DNA of 64,000 nucleotides from Bacteroidia bacterium (GTDB lineage Bacteria; Bacteroidota; Bacteroidia; Bacteroidales; UBA932): NCBI GenBank assembly GCA_030529945.1, contig JAUMVX010000001.1, positions 33,123 to 97,122 of the forward strand, read 5' to 3'. Shown piece by piece: positions 32,712 to 42,356 of this stretch (position 1 is its first letter; each line of letters starts with the position of its first letter). The notes under the pieces were generated by a model. It saw only the letters and a program-made list of their open reading frames with translations, ran no database searches and was not told where the DNA came from. The position numbers and the translations under genes were made by a program.

Positions 32712-35039
32712 ATGAGTAATTTAGTGATTGTGGAGTCCCCGGCTAAGGCCAAGACCATACAGAAGTTTCTCGGAGCAGATTTCGAGGTCAAGCCGAGCTA
32801 CGGACATATCAGAGACCTGGACGAGAAGAAGTTGAGCATAGAGGTGGATAACGCTTTCCGGCCCGATTATGTAATCCCCGCGGAGAAGAAGAAAGTGGTC
32901 GCGGAGCTCAAGGCGGCGGCGAAGAAGGCGGACATCGTCTGGCTCGCTTCCGATGAAGACCGCGAGGGAGAAGCCATCTCCTGGCATCTGGCCCAGACTT
33001 TGGGTCTGGACCCGGAGAAGACCAGACGCATCGTGTTCCACGAGATAACTAAAGACGCGATTCTCAAGGCTGTACAGAATCCCCGCGCCATCGACCTGAA
33101 TCTGGTGGATGCGCAGCAGGCGCGCCGCGTGCTGGACCGGCTCGTGGGTTTCGAGCTTTCTCCCGTGCTCTGGCGCAAGATCCGCAGAGGCCTTTCCGCC
33201 GGCCGCGTCCAGTCCGTCGCCCTGCGCCTTGTAGTGGACCGGGAAAAGGAGATCATCGACTTCAGCAGCGAGCCTTTCTACAGAGTGGAAGGGCTGTTCA
33301 CGCCAGCTCTCAGCCCGGCCTCGGTGAAGCTTAAAGCCGTTCTGGACACTAAGTTCCCCGATGAGGCGGAAGCAAGAAAATTCCTGGAGGACTCCATCGG
33401 CGCGACCTTCACCGTATGCTCTACGGAGACGAAGGACGCCACCCGCAGCCCGGCCGCTCCTTTCACGACCTCCACGCTTCAGCAGGAAGCCGCCCGGAAG
33501 CTCCACCTGCCGGTATCCACCACGATGCGTCTCGCACAGGCCCTATACGAGCGCGGTCTCATCACCTATATGCGTACCGACTCCACGAATCTCTCTTCGC
33601 TGGCTATAAACACCGCGAAGCAGTTCATAATGGAGACCTACGGGCAGGAGTACTCTCACCCGCGCCAGTATCAGACCCACAGCAAGGGGGCGCAGGAGGC
33701 TCACGAAGCCATCCGCCCCACCTACGTGGCGAACCGCGAGATAGAAGGCACGCCGCAGGAAAAGAGCCTCTACCGCCTCATCTGGAAGCGCACTGTAGCA
33801 TCCCAGATGGCTCAGGCGCGTGTGCAGAACACCACCGTCAAGCTCGCTTCCGACCGCCGCAGCGAAAAGTTCAGCATCCAGGCCGCACGCATCCTCTTCG
33901 ACGGCTTCTTGAAACTGTATGTTGAGAGTGCGGACGATCAGGAAGAGTCCGAGGAGCAGGACATCCGTCTGCCTCAGATGAATGTCGGCGACATCCTCGG
34001 GTGCAGAAGCATAAAGGCCGAGAGCAAATTCACCCAGGCGCCTCCGCGCTACTCCGAAGCGACACTCGTCAAGAAGCTCGAAGAGCTCGGCATAGGCCGC
34101 CCTTCGACCTACGCTCCCACCATAAGCACGCTCACCACCGGCCGTGGATATCTCGTGAAGTCAAACAAGGAAGGCCGCCGTGTCCGGGTGAGCGACCTTC
34201 TGCTCGCGGACGGGGTCATCAGCTCTTGTCCGAGAGAGGAAATCATAGGCGCCGAGAAGGGGAAACTCCTGCCTCAGGAAGTCGGAATGATAGTGTCTAA
34301 CTACCTCGTGGAGAACTTCTCCACCATTCTGGACTATGACTTCACGGCAAACGTCGAGAAAGACTTCGACCTCATAGCCGAGGGCGGCAAAGTCTGGAAC
34401 GAAGTCATAGCCGAGTTCTACAGCCCGTTCCACGCGCGTGTCGAGGAGGTCAGCTCAGACGGGAAATACAGCAAGGTCAGCCGCGACCTGGGCACGGACC
34501 CCTCCGACGGCAAACCTCTCGTGGCCAAGTATGGCCAATACGGCGCCTACATCCAGAAAGGTGAGGGCGAGGACCGTCAGTTCGCCAGTCTCGGAGCCGG
34601 ACAGCTCATCGAGACCATCACGCTCGAAGAAGCTCTGAAACTTTTCGAACTTCCGCGCACCGTGGGCAGCTACGAAGGAGTCGACATAGTGGCGCTCAAG
34701 GGACGCTACGGCCCGTACATAAAATACGGCGACCGCAATATCTCCATCCCGCGCGGAACCGACCCGCTTTCCATCACCCTCGAGCAGTGCATCTCCCTCA
34801 TCAGCTCGGCAGCTTCGAAGCTGCCGGTCAATGCCGTTCTGACTGACTTCCCGGATTCCGGCATCCAGATTCTCAACGGCCGCTACGGACCTTACATCAA
34901 ATACGACGGTGGAAACTACCGCATTCCGAAGGGAAGCGAGGCCTCCTCGCTCACCGAGGCTCAGTGCAAGGAAATCATCAGCGAGGCCGCTTCCGCTCCG
35001 AAGACCGCGTCGCGGAAAAGAAGGATAGCGAAAAAATAA
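32712..35039 (+). CDS. topA: DNA topoisomerase I
   Basis: Start set at ATG 32712 (MSNLVIVESPAKAKTIQKFLG), where the Toprim domain begins. 775 residues. Toprim acidic residues are in ASDEDREGEAISWHL; the type IA core carries the active tyrosine region LITYMRTDSTNLS. The C terminus has no zinc-finger cysteines but three repeats of the kind GRYGPYIKYG, a common form in Bacteroidota. It relaxes negative supercoils. Monocistronic between mrcA and the Lrp-type gene. Confidence 0.96.
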   Translation: MSNLVIVESPAKAKTIQKFLGADFEVKPSYGHIRDLDEKKLSIEVDNAFRPDYVIPAEKKKVVAELKAAAKKADIVWLASDEDREGEAISWHLAQTLGLDPEKTRRIVFHEITKDAILKAVQNPRAIDLNLVDAQQARRVLDRLVGFELSPVLWRKIRRGLSAGRVQSVALRLVVDREKEIIDFSSEPFYRVEGLFTPALSPASVKLKAVLDTKFPDEAEARKFLEDSIGATFTVCSTETKDATRSPAAPFTTSTLQQEAARKLHLPVSTTMRLAQALYERGLITYMRTDSTNLSSLAINTAKQFIMETYGQEYSHPRQYQTHSKGAQEAHEAIRPTYVANREIEGTPQEKSLYRLIWKRTVASQMAQARVQNTTVKLASDRRSEKFSIQAARILFDGFLKLYVESADDQEESEEQDIRLPQMNVGDILGCRSIKAESKFTQAPPRYSEATLVKKLEELGIGRPSTYAPTISTLTTGRGYLVKSNKEGRRVRVSDLLLADGVISSCPREEIIGAEKGKLLPQEVGMIVSNYLVENFSTILDYDFTANVEKDFDLIAEGGKVWNEVIAEFYSPFHARVEEVSSDGKYSKVSRDLGTDPSDGKPLVAKYGQYGAYIQKGEGEDRQFASLGAGQLIETITLEEALKLFELPRTVGSYEGVDIVALKGRYGPYIKYGDRNISIPRGTDPLSITLEQCISLISSAASKLPVNAVLTDFPDSGIQILNGRYGPYIKYDGGNYRIPKGSEASSLTEAQCKEIISEAASAPKTASRKRRIAKK

Positions 35040-35048
35040 AAAAATTGT

Positions 35049-35056
35049 TATATTTG
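35049..35056 (+). promoter_or_regulatory. Promoter -7 element of the Lrp-type gene
   Basis: TATATTTG, exact TAnnTTTG, 28 bases before the ATG at 35085 and ten bases after the topA stop. Confidence 0.74.
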
Positions 35057-35084
35057 CGTCCGTTAACTTTAAAAATCGTAAGTT

Positions 35085-35585
35085 ATGTCACTCGCTTATA
35101 ACATTGACGAAATCGATCGGAAAATCCTCTCCTTCCTTGCCAACAACGCGAGAATGCCTTTTCTCGAGATAGCCCGCGAGTGTGGCGTTTCCGGAGCGGC
35201 CATTCATCAGAGAGTCAAGAAACTTGAAGCGAACGGTGTCATCTCCGGATCAAGGCTCATCGTGAAACCTCAGGCCCTCGGCCTCGACGTGTGCGCCTAC
35301 ATAAGCGTCTGCCTTTCGGAAGCCAACAGGTATTCGGAAGTCGTAGATGCGCTCAAGCACGTCCCGGAAATCGTGGAATGTCATTTCGTGACCGGCCGCG
35401 CCTCCATCCTCCTCAAGGTTTACTGCTTCGACAACGACCATCTTATGGAAGTGCTTCTCAATACTATCCAGAAGATTCCGTTCATCATCTCCACGGACAC
35501 TATGATTTCGCTCGACGAGGCTTTCGAGCGTCAGGTGTGGGTAAAGGGATTCAAGAAGACAAGCTTCAAGGACGTACAGATTTAA
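35085..35585 (+). CDS. Lrp/AsnC-family transcriptional regulator
   Basis: A 166-residue regulator: N-terminal winged helix (IDEIDRKILSFLANNARMPFLEIARECGVSGAAIHQRVKKLEANG, residues about 6-50, given in part) and a C-terminal RAM effector-binding domain with VVDALKHVPEIVECHFVTGRASILLKV. Usually such proteins sense amino acids. Target genes are not shown by context. It converges on ispD with 18 bases between stops, a gap that contains copy C of the GGAATCAC motif. Confidence 0.93.
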   Translation: MSLAYNIDEIDRKILSFLANNARMPFLEIARECGVSGAAIHQRVKKLEANGVISGSRLIVKPQALGLDVCAYISVCLSEANRYSEVVDALKHVPEIVECHFVTGRASILLKVYCFDNDHLMEVLLNTIQKIPFIISTDTMISLDEAFERQVWVKGFKKTSFKDVQI

Positions 35586-35600
35586 GTGATTCCTGAAAAA
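35584..35600 (-). repeat. Copy C of the TTTTTYAGGAATCACTT motif
   Basis: Minus strand reads TTTTTCAGGAATCACTT. It begins four bases after the ispD stop in the same orientation and fills the gap to the convergent Lrp-type gene. Confidence 0.62.
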
Positions 35601-35603
35601 TAA

Positions 35604-36311
35604 CTAAACTGTTATCATAACCCTTGCATAGTCAAGGTCTTCAGGGGTTGTGATCTTGATATTTCCCCTCTCTCCTTCGATATAGGAGAGAGGTATTCCT
35701 TTTTTCTGAGCCACTGATGCGTCGTCTGTGAACGACGTATCATAAGCCTGGGCATAAGCGGCCTTGATGTCTTCCGAAAGGAACATCTGCGGGGTCTGGG
35801 CCCGGTACACTTCAGCTCTGTCTATGCTGCGGTCCGGGATGGTTTCCAGAGTCTCGCTGCCGTCATCGTGCTTTACTTTACGTATGGCTTTCAGCGTGTC
35901 CACGGACGGCAGCACCGGGATGAGAGAGCGGCAGCTTTCCATCCTGCTGAACATCCGCTCTATCAGTTCGGGCGTCACCAGCGGCCTCACCCCGTCGTGG
36001 ATGGCGACCACCGCTCCGCAGGGAACTTTCTCCAGAGCGTTCTTCACTGAATGGAAGCGTGTTATGCCGCCTTCCGCCAGAATCTGCGGACAGAGGAAAC
36101 CGTTCTGCTGGCAGTAGTCCTTCCAGGTCTTCATAAACTCTTTCGGGAGCACCGTCACGACACGGATATCCGGCTCCGCATAGAGAAACTTCTCTATGGT
36201 CAGACGCAGAATCGGCTTGCCTCCCAGGTCCATGAACTGCTTGGGAAAGGAGGCTCCCATCCTGGTCCCGTGCCCGGCGGCCATCACGATTACATATCTC
36301 TTTCTCTCCAT
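35604..36311 (-). CDS. ispD: 2-C-methyl-D-erythritol 4-phosphate cytidylyltransferase
   Basis: A 235-residue nucleotidyltransferase with MAAGHGTRMGASFPKQFMDLGGKP (CTP-binding loop and Lys), VAIHDGVRPLV, and the C-terminal PEDLDYA. It makes CDP-methylerythritol in the non-mevalonate isoprenoid pathway. Homologous to ribitol-phosphate cytidylyltransferases, but the DAxRP-equivalent IHDGVRPL and the absence of a TarJ neighbour favour IspD. Transcribed away from mreB. Confidence 0.9.
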   Translation of the reverse strand: MERKRYVIVMAAGHGTRMGASFPKQFMDLGGKPILRLTIEKFLYAEPDIRVVTVLPKEFMKTWKDYCQQNGFLCPQILAEGGITRFHSVKNALEKVPCGAVVAIHDGVRPLVTPELIERMFSRMESCRSLIPVLPSVDTLKAIRKVKHDDGSETLETIPDRSIDRAEVYRAQTPQMFLSEDIKAAYAQAYDTSFTDDASVAQKKGIPLSYIEGERGNIKITTPEDLDYARVMITV

Positions 36312-36324
36312 ACGAATGCAGGCA

Positions 36325-36332
36325 CAAAAATA
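36325..36332 (-). promoter_or_regulatory. Possible promoter -7 element of ispD
   Basis: Minus-strand TATTTTTG (+ strand CAAAAATA), TAnnTTTG match, 13 bases before the ispD ATG. Confidence 0.5.
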
Positions 36333-36379
36333 CTCATAATGTCAGTAAAGAAAAAATGCAGAAAATTAAAAAATATCCG

Positions 36380-36387
36380 TATCTTTA
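36380..36387 (+). promoter_or_regulatory. Possible promoter -7 element of the mre operon
   Basis: TATCTTTA differs from TAnnTTTG in the last base; 37 bases before the mreB ATG. It is the best candidate seen in the 113-base gap between ispD and mreB; the gap is otherwise AT-rich without hairpins. Confidence 0.35.
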
Positions 36388-36424
36388 CACGATTATTAAC
36401 TTTACTGAAATCTGATACCTGATT

Positions 36425-37447
36425 ATGGCATTTTCGTTTTTGACGCAGGAGCTGGCGATGGATTTGGGAACGGCCAATACCATCATCTTCCAGAACGGCC
36501 AGATAGTGCTGGACGAGCCGAGCATAGTGGCTCTCGACAACAATACCGGCAAATGCATCGCCATCGGCAACAAAGCCAAGCTTATGCACGGACGCGAGAA
36601 TCCGGGCATAAAGACCGTGAGGCCCCTGAAGGACGGCGTCATCGCCGACTTCAACGCGGCCGAGATGATGATCCGAGGTTTCATCAAGCAGGTGAACAGC
36701 AAGCATAAGTCCCTTTTCACTCCGAATATCAAGATAGTGGTGGGTATCCCTTCCGGCAGTACCGAAGTGGAGATACGTGCCGTGCGCGACTCTTCCGAGC
36801 ACGCGGGAGGGCGCGACGTGTTCCTCATCTTCGAGCCTATGGCCGCCGCGCTCGGCATCGGACTTGATGTCGAGGCCCCGAAGGGCAATATGGTCGTGGA
36901 CATAGGCGGCGGCACTACGGAGATAGCCGTCATTTCGCTGGGAGGCCTCGTGGTGCAGGACAGCCTGCGCACAGCCGGCGACGTGTTTACGGACGACATC
37001 CAGTACTATATGCGCCAGCAGCATAACATAAAAGTCGGCGAGGTCACGGCGGAGGCCATAAAACTGGCCGTGGGCGCGGTGATACCGGAGCTTGACGAGG
37101 AGCCGGAGCCTATGGTGGTGAGAGGCCCGAATCTTATGACCGGCCATCCTGTGGAGATCGCCATCACCTATCAGGAGATAGCCCACTGTCTGGACAAGTC
37201 CATAGCCAAGATTGAGACTTCCGTCCTCCACGTTCTGGAGCAGACTCCTCCCGAGCTCTATTCCGACATAGTGGACAGCGGCATCTTCCTTTCCGGCGGC
37301 GGTGCGCTTCTGCGGGGTCTCGCAAGACGTCTGACAGAAAAGGTGAACATCACGTTCCACGTGGCGGAAGACCCTCTTCACGCCGTGGCCAGAGGTACCT
37401 GCATCGCCCTCAAGAATACTGACAACTACTCCTTCCTGATGCGTTAG
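36425..37447 (+). CDS. mreB: Rod shape-determining protein MreB
   Basis: A 340-residue bacterial actin. Phosphate loops are DLGTANTIIF and VVDIGGGTTEIAVIS; the adenosine motif is LSGGGALLRGL (in the text FLSGGGALLRGLA). An N-terminal FSFLTQELA amphipathic stretch could bind the membrane. MreB filaments guide lateral wall synthesis. It heads mreB-mreC-mreD-mrdA-rodA, the complete elongation machine. Confidence 0.97.
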   Translation: MAFSFLTQELAMDLGTANTIIFQNGQIVLDEPSIVALDNNTGKCIAIGNKAKLMHGRENPGIKTVRPLKDGVIADFNAAEMMIRGFIKQVNSKHKSLFTPNIKIVVGIPSGSTEVEIRAVRDSSEHAGGRDVFLIFEPMAAALGIGLDVEAPKGNMVVDIGGGTTEIAVISLGGLVVQDSLRTAGDVFTDDIQYYMRQQHNIKVGEVTAEAIKLAVGAVIPELDEEPEPMVVRGPNLMTGHPVEIAITYQEIAHCLDKSIAKIETSVLHVLEQTPPELYSDIVDSGIFLSGGGALLRGLARRLTEKVNITFHVAEDPLHAVARGTCIALKNTDNYSFLMR

Positions 37448-37460
37448 TCCCGGCCCCGCT

Positions 37461-38315
37461 ATGCTAAGGAACTCGAAGACGACTGCACGGATCCTGAGCG
37501 TGGCCCTGTTCATCCTTATGGAGGTGGCGGCGCTTATGATGCTTTCGCGCAGCGGCCCCCTTCAGAACATCTGGCTTTCCGGAGCATCCTATGCGGTAAG
37601 GGGGCGGATCTGGGGCGCGAGCGCTAGCATAGGCAGTTATTTTTCCCTCTCCTCGCAGAACCGTGCGCTTGCACAGGAGAACTTCGAGCTTCATCGGGAG
37701 CTGACAAGATACAGGAACGCGATGAATGCGGCCCTGCAGGACTCTCTGGCAGCCGGGGAGGGTCTTTCGCGCGACTTCGAGTACATCCCCGCCGCCATAC
37801 GCAAACTCAGCCGGAACAGCCAGCATAACTACATCATCCTGAACAAGGGATCCGAGGACGGCATCAGACCTCAGTCCGGAATCATCACTCCGAAGGGTGT
37901 GGTCGGCATCGTGGACGCCGTGGACAGGCACTATTCCTACGGAATCTCCTTTATGAACACCGGGATGAGCGTAAGCGCCCGCATAGGGGCTTCCGGGGCC
38001 GTGGGCCCTATGACCTGGGACGGGCACAGCACCGACAGGGCGGTTCTGAAGGAAATCTCCCTCCAGAACAGATTCGCTCCGGGCGACACGGTCTACAGCA
38101 GCGGCTACTCATCGATTTTTCCCGCCGACATCCCCTTAGGCATCGCCGGCGGCTCCCGTATAGTGAACGGGGCGGTGAATGAGATAGAAGTGTTCCTGTT
38201 CCAGGATTTCGCGGCTTTGCGCTATGTCACGGTAGTCCAGACCCTCGACCGGGAGGAAATTCTTTTCCTCGAGGAGCTGGAAACGGAAGGAAAGGATAAA
38301 ACTGAAAACAGATGA
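37461..38315 (+). CDS. mreC: Rod shape-determining protein MreC
   Basis: A 284-residue bitopic protein: short cytoplasmic part, one membrane helix (about 13-33), a coiled coil (about 60-90, NRALAQENFELHRELTRYRN) and a periplasmic beta-domain with LNKGSEDGIRPQSGIITPKGVVGIV, a typical MreC segment. It links PBP2/RodA with the cytoskeleton. Stop overlaps the mreD start by four bases. Confidence 0.93.
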   Translation: MLRNSKTTARILSVALFILMEVAALMMLSRSGPLQNIWLSGASYAVRGRIWGASASIGSYFSLSSQNRALAQENFELHRELTRYRNAMNAALQDSLAAGEGLSRDFEYIPAAIRKLSRNSQHNYIILNKGSEDGIRPQSGIITPKGVVGIVDAVDRHYSYGISFMNTGMSVSARIGASGAVGPMTWDGHSTDRAVLKEISLQNRFAPGDTVYSSGYSSIFPADIPLGIAGGSRIVNGAVNEIEVFLFQDFAALRYVTVVQTLDREEILFLEELETEGKDKTENR

Positions 38316-38833
38316 ACAGCCCGGGAAGAATATTCACCTACCTCATTCTGCTGACGGTCCAGGTATTGCTCTGCAACTATCTGCACCTTTCGCAGTACGT
38401 GATGGTGTCCATCCTCCCCGCTATGGTGCTTTTCAGCGATGTACGGCTTTCCGGAGTCAAGGTGCTGTGTCTTGCCTTTGTCCTCTCTTTCGCCGTGGAC
38501 TTCCTCTCCGACGGGGTTCTGGGGCTGAATGTCCTTGCCCTGATACCCGTAGCCTTCGTGCGTGACGGAGTCATCAGGCTTGTCTTCGGAGAAGACCATT
38601 TCGCCCGAGGAGAAGGCATATCGCTCGTCCGCCAGGGCATATGGAAGATAAGCGCCGCCATCATTATGGTGCAGTCCCTTTTTCTTCTCATCTACATCTG
38701 GGCTGACGGTGCCGGGACCCGTCCGTTCTGGTTCTGCGCCCTGCGTTTCGCAGCCTCGCTGGCGGCGGGCGGAGTGCTTTCCCTCCCGGTAGCCCGCGTC
38801 CTCACCGCTGAAAAAACTCCCGACAGATGGTAA
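38312..38833 (+). CDS. mreD: Rod shape-determining protein MreD
   Basis: A 173-residue protein with about five membrane helices, low sequence signature but correct size, topology and position. The segment FAVDFLSDGVLGLNVLAL matches the usual D-x-x-x-x-G-x-x-x-x-F/L-MreD core. Overlaps mreC by four and mrdA by seven bases, so the three are translationally coupled. Confidence 0.88.
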   Translation: MNSPGRIFTYLILLTVQVLLCNYLHLSQYVMVSILPAMVLFSDVRLSGVKVLCLAFVLSFAVDFLSDGVLGLNVLALIPVAFVRDGVIRLVFGEDHFARGEGISLVRQGIWKISAAIIMVQSLFLLIYIWADGAGTRPFWFCALRFAASLAAGGVLSLPVARVLTAEKTPDRW

Positions 38834-40671
38834 TCGACCGCAAGACCAAACTTCTGGCCGGGCTTCTCTTTGCGGCGGCCGTCCTGCTGTGCCGGCTGTT
38901 CTACATACAGATCATCGACAGCAGCTATAAGGAGAGCGCCGAGAACAACTCTATGGTCCGAGAGGTGATTTACCCGACCAGAGGCATCATCTATGACCGT
39001 AACGGCAAGATAATCGTCGGGAACAAGGTAGCTTACGACATTCTCGTGACTCCCCGGGAGGTGTCGGCCTTCGATACCCTCGCTCTTGCCTCCGTACTGG
39101 AGACGGACCCTGAATTCATCCGGTCCAAGATGGCCTATTACCGCAAGTACAGGACCCGCATAGGCTACCAGTCGCAGGTTCTGATGAAGCAGGTCCCGCA
39201 GGAGACCTACATAAAATTCGCCGAAGTACAGTACAAGTTCCCGGGCTTCCGGGGGCAGATGCGCAGCGCGCGTGACTATCCGGTCAATGCCGGTGGCAAT
39301 CTTCTGGGCTATGTCTCCGAGGTGGATGCCGACTACATAAAGAAACACCCCGAGAACTATCGTTCCGGAGATTACGCGGGCAAGACCGGTATCGAGGCGG
39401 CACGGGAGGAGGAGCTCAGGGGCGAGAAAGGCTACCACATATATCTGCGCGACTCCAGAAACCGCATCCAGACTTCCTACAAGGACGGAGAACTGGATGT
39501 TGAAGCCGTCCCGGGGAAGAATATTGTCACGACCATCGACGCCGACCTCCAGCAGTACGGACAGCAGCTGATGCAGAACAAGGTGGGATCCCTGATTGCC
39601 ATCGAACCGTCCACCGGCGAGATACTTGCGATGGTGTCAAGTCCCGGCATAGATGTCTCCCAGCTCGCCGACATAGGTCGGCATTATGCCGGACTCTCGC
39701 AGGACCCGTACCGCCCGATGTTCAACCGTACTGTCCAGGCCTCCTATCCTCCCGGGTCGGTATTCAAGCTGGTGAACGGCCTCATCGGTCTCGAGGAGGG
39801 AGTCCTCAAAACCACTGACAGATACCCCTGCAGCCACGGTTTCACCTATGGTAACGGCCGCAGGCTCGGCTGTCACGCGCACTCCTCCCCTCTGGCTTTC
39901 AAGGACGCGATAGCCACTTCCTGCAACGGCTACTTCTGCTATGTCTTCCGCAACATCCTCGAGAACCGCAAATACTCGGGCATACAGGAATCCTTCGACC
40001 TCTGGCGCGAATACGTGGCCAGCTTCGGTTTCGGGCACCCGCTCGGCAGCGACTTCCCTTCGGAATTGGGCGGGAATATCCCGACCTCCGCATATTACAA
40101 CAAGCTTTACGGCCGTCGCGGCTGGAGGTTCTCCACCATCATCTCGCTTTCCATCGGACAGGGCGAGATCGGAGCCACGCCGCTGCAGATTGCGAATCTC
40201 TGCGCCACAGTGGCGAATCGCGGATGGTACAAGATTCCGCATATCATCAAGGATTCGGAGCAGGTGAAGATAGACTCCAAGTATCACGAGCGGCAGTACA
40301 CCAAGGTGGATACCACGCAGTTCGAAGCGGCAGTGCAGGGTATGTGGATGGCGGTGAACGGAGGAGGCAGCGCGGGCGGCACGGCGTTCTCCGCGGCCAT
40401 CCCGGGTCTCGACCTCTGCGGCAAGACCGGAACCGCGCAGAACCCCCGCGGAGCGGACAATTCCGTATTCATCTGCTTCGCCCCGAAGGACAATCCCCGC
40501 ATCGCCGTGGCCGCATACATAGAGAATGCCGGCTTCGGAGCCACCTGGGCCTGTCCGATAGCCTCTCTGCTGGTGGAGAAGTACCTTAACGGGGAGATTG
40601 CTCCGAACCGGGAATACGTGGAAAAGAGAGTGATGGACGGCAACCTTATGCACAGGGTGAAAAAAGATTAG
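38827..40671 (+). CDS. mrdA: Penicillin-binding protein 2, elongation transpeptidase
   Basis: A 614-residue class B PBP: N-terminal membrane helix (about 8-25), pedestal domain, then transpeptidase with S-x-x-K in YPPGSVFKLVNG, S-x-N in ATSCNGYF and K-T-G in LCGKTGTAQNP. Works with RodA in wall elongation. Length is normal for the family. Start ATG 38827 lies inside the end of mreD. Confidence 0.95.
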   Translation: MVIDRKTKLLAGLLFAAAVLLCRLFYIQIIDSSYKESAENNSMVREVIYPTRGIIYDRNGKIIVGNKVAYDILVTPREVSAFDTLALASVLETDPEFIRSKMAYYRKYRTRIGYQSQVLMKQVPQETYIKFAEVQYKFPGFRGQMRSARDYPVNAGGNLLGYVSEVDADYIKKHPENYRSGDYAGKTGIEAAREEELRGEKGYHIYLRDSRNRIQTSYKDGELDVEAVPGKNIVTTIDADLQQYGQQLMQNKVGSLIAIEPSTGEILAMVSSPGIDVSQLADIGRHYAGLSQDPYRPMFNRTVQASYPPGSVFKLVNGLIGLEEGVLKTTDRYPCSHGFTYGNGRRLGCHAHSSPLAFKDAIATSCNGYFCYVFRNILENRKYSGIQESFDLWREYVASFGFGHPLGSDFPSELGGNIPTSAYYNKLYGRRGWRFSTIISLSIGQGEIGATPLQIANLCATVANRGWYKIPHIIKDSEQVKIDSKYHERQYTKVDTTQFEAAVQGMWMAVNGGGSAGGTAFSAAIPGLDLCGKTGTAQNPRGADNSVFICFAPKDNPRIAVAAYIENAGFGATWACPIASLLVEKYLNGEIAPNREYVEKRVMDGNLMHRVKKD

Positions 40672-40674
40672 CTT

Positions 40675-42225
40675 ATGCTCGACGAAAGCCGGAAATACAG
40701 AAGGACTCTAAAGCAGACGGTGGACTGGAAACTGGTGTTCTGCTATCTCGCCCTCGTGCTTTTCGGATGGCTGAACATCTACGCGTCCATCCATTCTTCG
40801 GATCCCTCGTCCATCTTCGACCTGACTTCGCGCAGCGGCAAGCAGTTCATCTGGATTATCTCCTCGCTGGGCATCGCCGCTCTCATACTCTTTGTCTTCA
40901 ACGCACGTCTATGGGAGGTGCTTTCCGTCCCCTCCTACGCCGTGGTCTTCTTCCTGCTGGTACTCGTGATTTTCGTCTCCGCCGACACGAAAGGGTCGCA
41001 TTCCTGGTTCGAGTTCGGCCCGATAAAGTTCCAGCCCGCGGAAATATCGAAGATAACCACCTCGCTCGTGCTTGCCACGGTGATGAGCAGGCCGGGCTTC
41101 AAGATAACCAAGCTGCGGCATTTTCTGACTGTCTCCGCCGTGATCGCGCTGCCGATGCTCGCCATCATCGGCGAGAGCGAGACAGGCTCCGCTCTGGTCT
41201 ATGTCGGCTTCATATTCGTGCTGTACCGCGAGGGCTTTTCCGGCTGGTTCCTCCTTTTCACAGCTCTGGCCATCACTCTTTTCATAGTCACGCTTACAGC
41301 TTCGCCCTACGCCTCTCTGGTCGTTCTGCTGGCAGTGACATCCTTCTTCTACTCGCTCTACCGGGGCAATTTCCGCAGCTGGTTCCGCAAAGATTTCCCT
41401 TTCCTGCTGCTGGCAGCGCTGCTTCCGACCCTGTGGGAGCTGCTCTGCGCAGCTCTCGGCCTCGATGCCTCAGGCCCGAGTCTTTCCGCAGAAGCCACAT
41501 CCCCGCTTCCGCTTCCGGATGTGGTCGAGGACAGCGAACCCTCTTTCTGGTCTTTCCTTCTGAAATTCAAGCCTATATACATACTTATGGCCACTCTGGC
41601 CGTATTCGTTCCGCTCCAATTCATCCGCTCGTATAAAAACCGCATTGACGGCCTGGGCCTCGCTATGGTCGCTGTGCTTCTGGGGATAGTCCTGACTTTC
41701 TCCACCTCATTCATCTTCGACAGCGTCCTGCAGCCTCATCAGCAGAAGCGCATCGAGGTGCTTCTGGGCATAACCGAAGACCTTTCCGGGGTGGGGTACA
41801 ACGTGAACCAGTCGAAAATCGCCATAGGTTCAGGCGGACTCTTCGGCAAGGGCTTCCTGCAGGGGACTCAGACTACCTACGGCTTCGTGCCGGAGCAGAG
41901 CACCGACTTCATCTTCTGCACGGTGGGCGAGGAATGGGGCTTTGCGGGCTGCGCCATAGTTATCCTTCTGTATGTGTTCCTGATATGGAGAATCATAGAC
42001 GATGCCGAGAAGAGCCGGGAGGCGTTCACACGAATCTACGGCTACTGTGTGGCCTGCTGCATTTTTATGCACCTGGTCATAAACATAGGAATGACCATCG
42101 GACTGATGCCCGTCATCGGCATCCCTCTGCCGCTGCTCTCCTACGGAGGCTCCTCCCTCTGGGCTTTCACCATCCTGATCTTCATCTTCATCGCCTTGAA
42201 CCGCGAGGAAAAGAAATACTTTTAG
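40675..42225 (+). CDS. rodA: RodA, SEDS-family peptidoglycan glycosyltransferase
   Basis: A 516-residue SEDS protein with ten or more membrane helices, about 100-140 residues longer than RodA of E. coli. The extra part is mainly a hydrophilic stretch around residues 245-300 (LGLDASGPSLSAEATSPLPL, then SEPSFWSFLLKFKP) between two helices. Family motifs include KGSHSWFEFGPIKFQPAE, and LQGTQTTYGFVPEQSTDFIF, GEEWGFAG and the last loop GIPLPLLSYGGSS. Polymerises lipid II with PBP2. Last gene of the rod operon. Confidence 0.95.
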   Translation: MLDESRKYRRTLKQTVDWKLVFCYLALVLFGWLNIYASIHSSDPSSIFDLTSRSGKQFIWIISSLGIAALILFVFNARLWEVLSVPSYAVVFFLLVLVIFVSADTKGSHSWFEFGPIKFQPAEISKITTSLVLATVMSRPGFKITKLRHFLTVSAVIALPMLAIIGESETGSALVYVGFIFVLYREGFSGWFLLFTALAITLFIVTLTASPYASLVVLLAVTSFFYSLYRGNFRSWFRKDFPFLLLAALLPTLWELLCAALGLDASGPSLSAEATSPLPLPDVVEDSEPSFWSFLLKFKPIYILMATLAVFVPLQFIRSYKNRIDGLGLAMVAVLLGIVLTFSTSFIFDSVLQPHQQKRIEVLLGITEDLSGVGYNVNQSKIAIGSGGLFGKGFLQGTQTTYGFVPEQSTDFIFCTVGEEWGFAGCAIVILLYVFLIWRIIDDAEKSREAFTRIYGYCVACCIFMHLVINIGMTIGLMPVIGIPLPLLSYGGSSLWAFTILIFIFIALNREEKKYF

Positions 42226-42278
42226 GATTTGCGCACAGCGTGGCAATCTGATAATGATTTGAAATTTATGCCGGCGGT

Positions 42279-42309
42279 TTTGCTTATAATCTTTTTTGGA
42301 TTACCTTTG
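42279..42309 (+). promoter_or_regulatory. Full Bacteroidota promoter of aspA
   Basis: TTTG at 42279-42282, a 19-base spacer and TACCTTTG at 42302-42309: the complete TTTG-N19-TAnnTTTG consensus, 48 bases before the aspA ATG. Confidence 0.85.
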
Positions 42310-42356
42310 CCGGACAGATTGTAAAACATTTTACCGACCAATAATCTTTATCCATT

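Noticed and set aside
36051-36422. Small plus-strand frame before mreB
   Set aside because: It runs antisense through ispD and its composition fits a shadow; no promoter.
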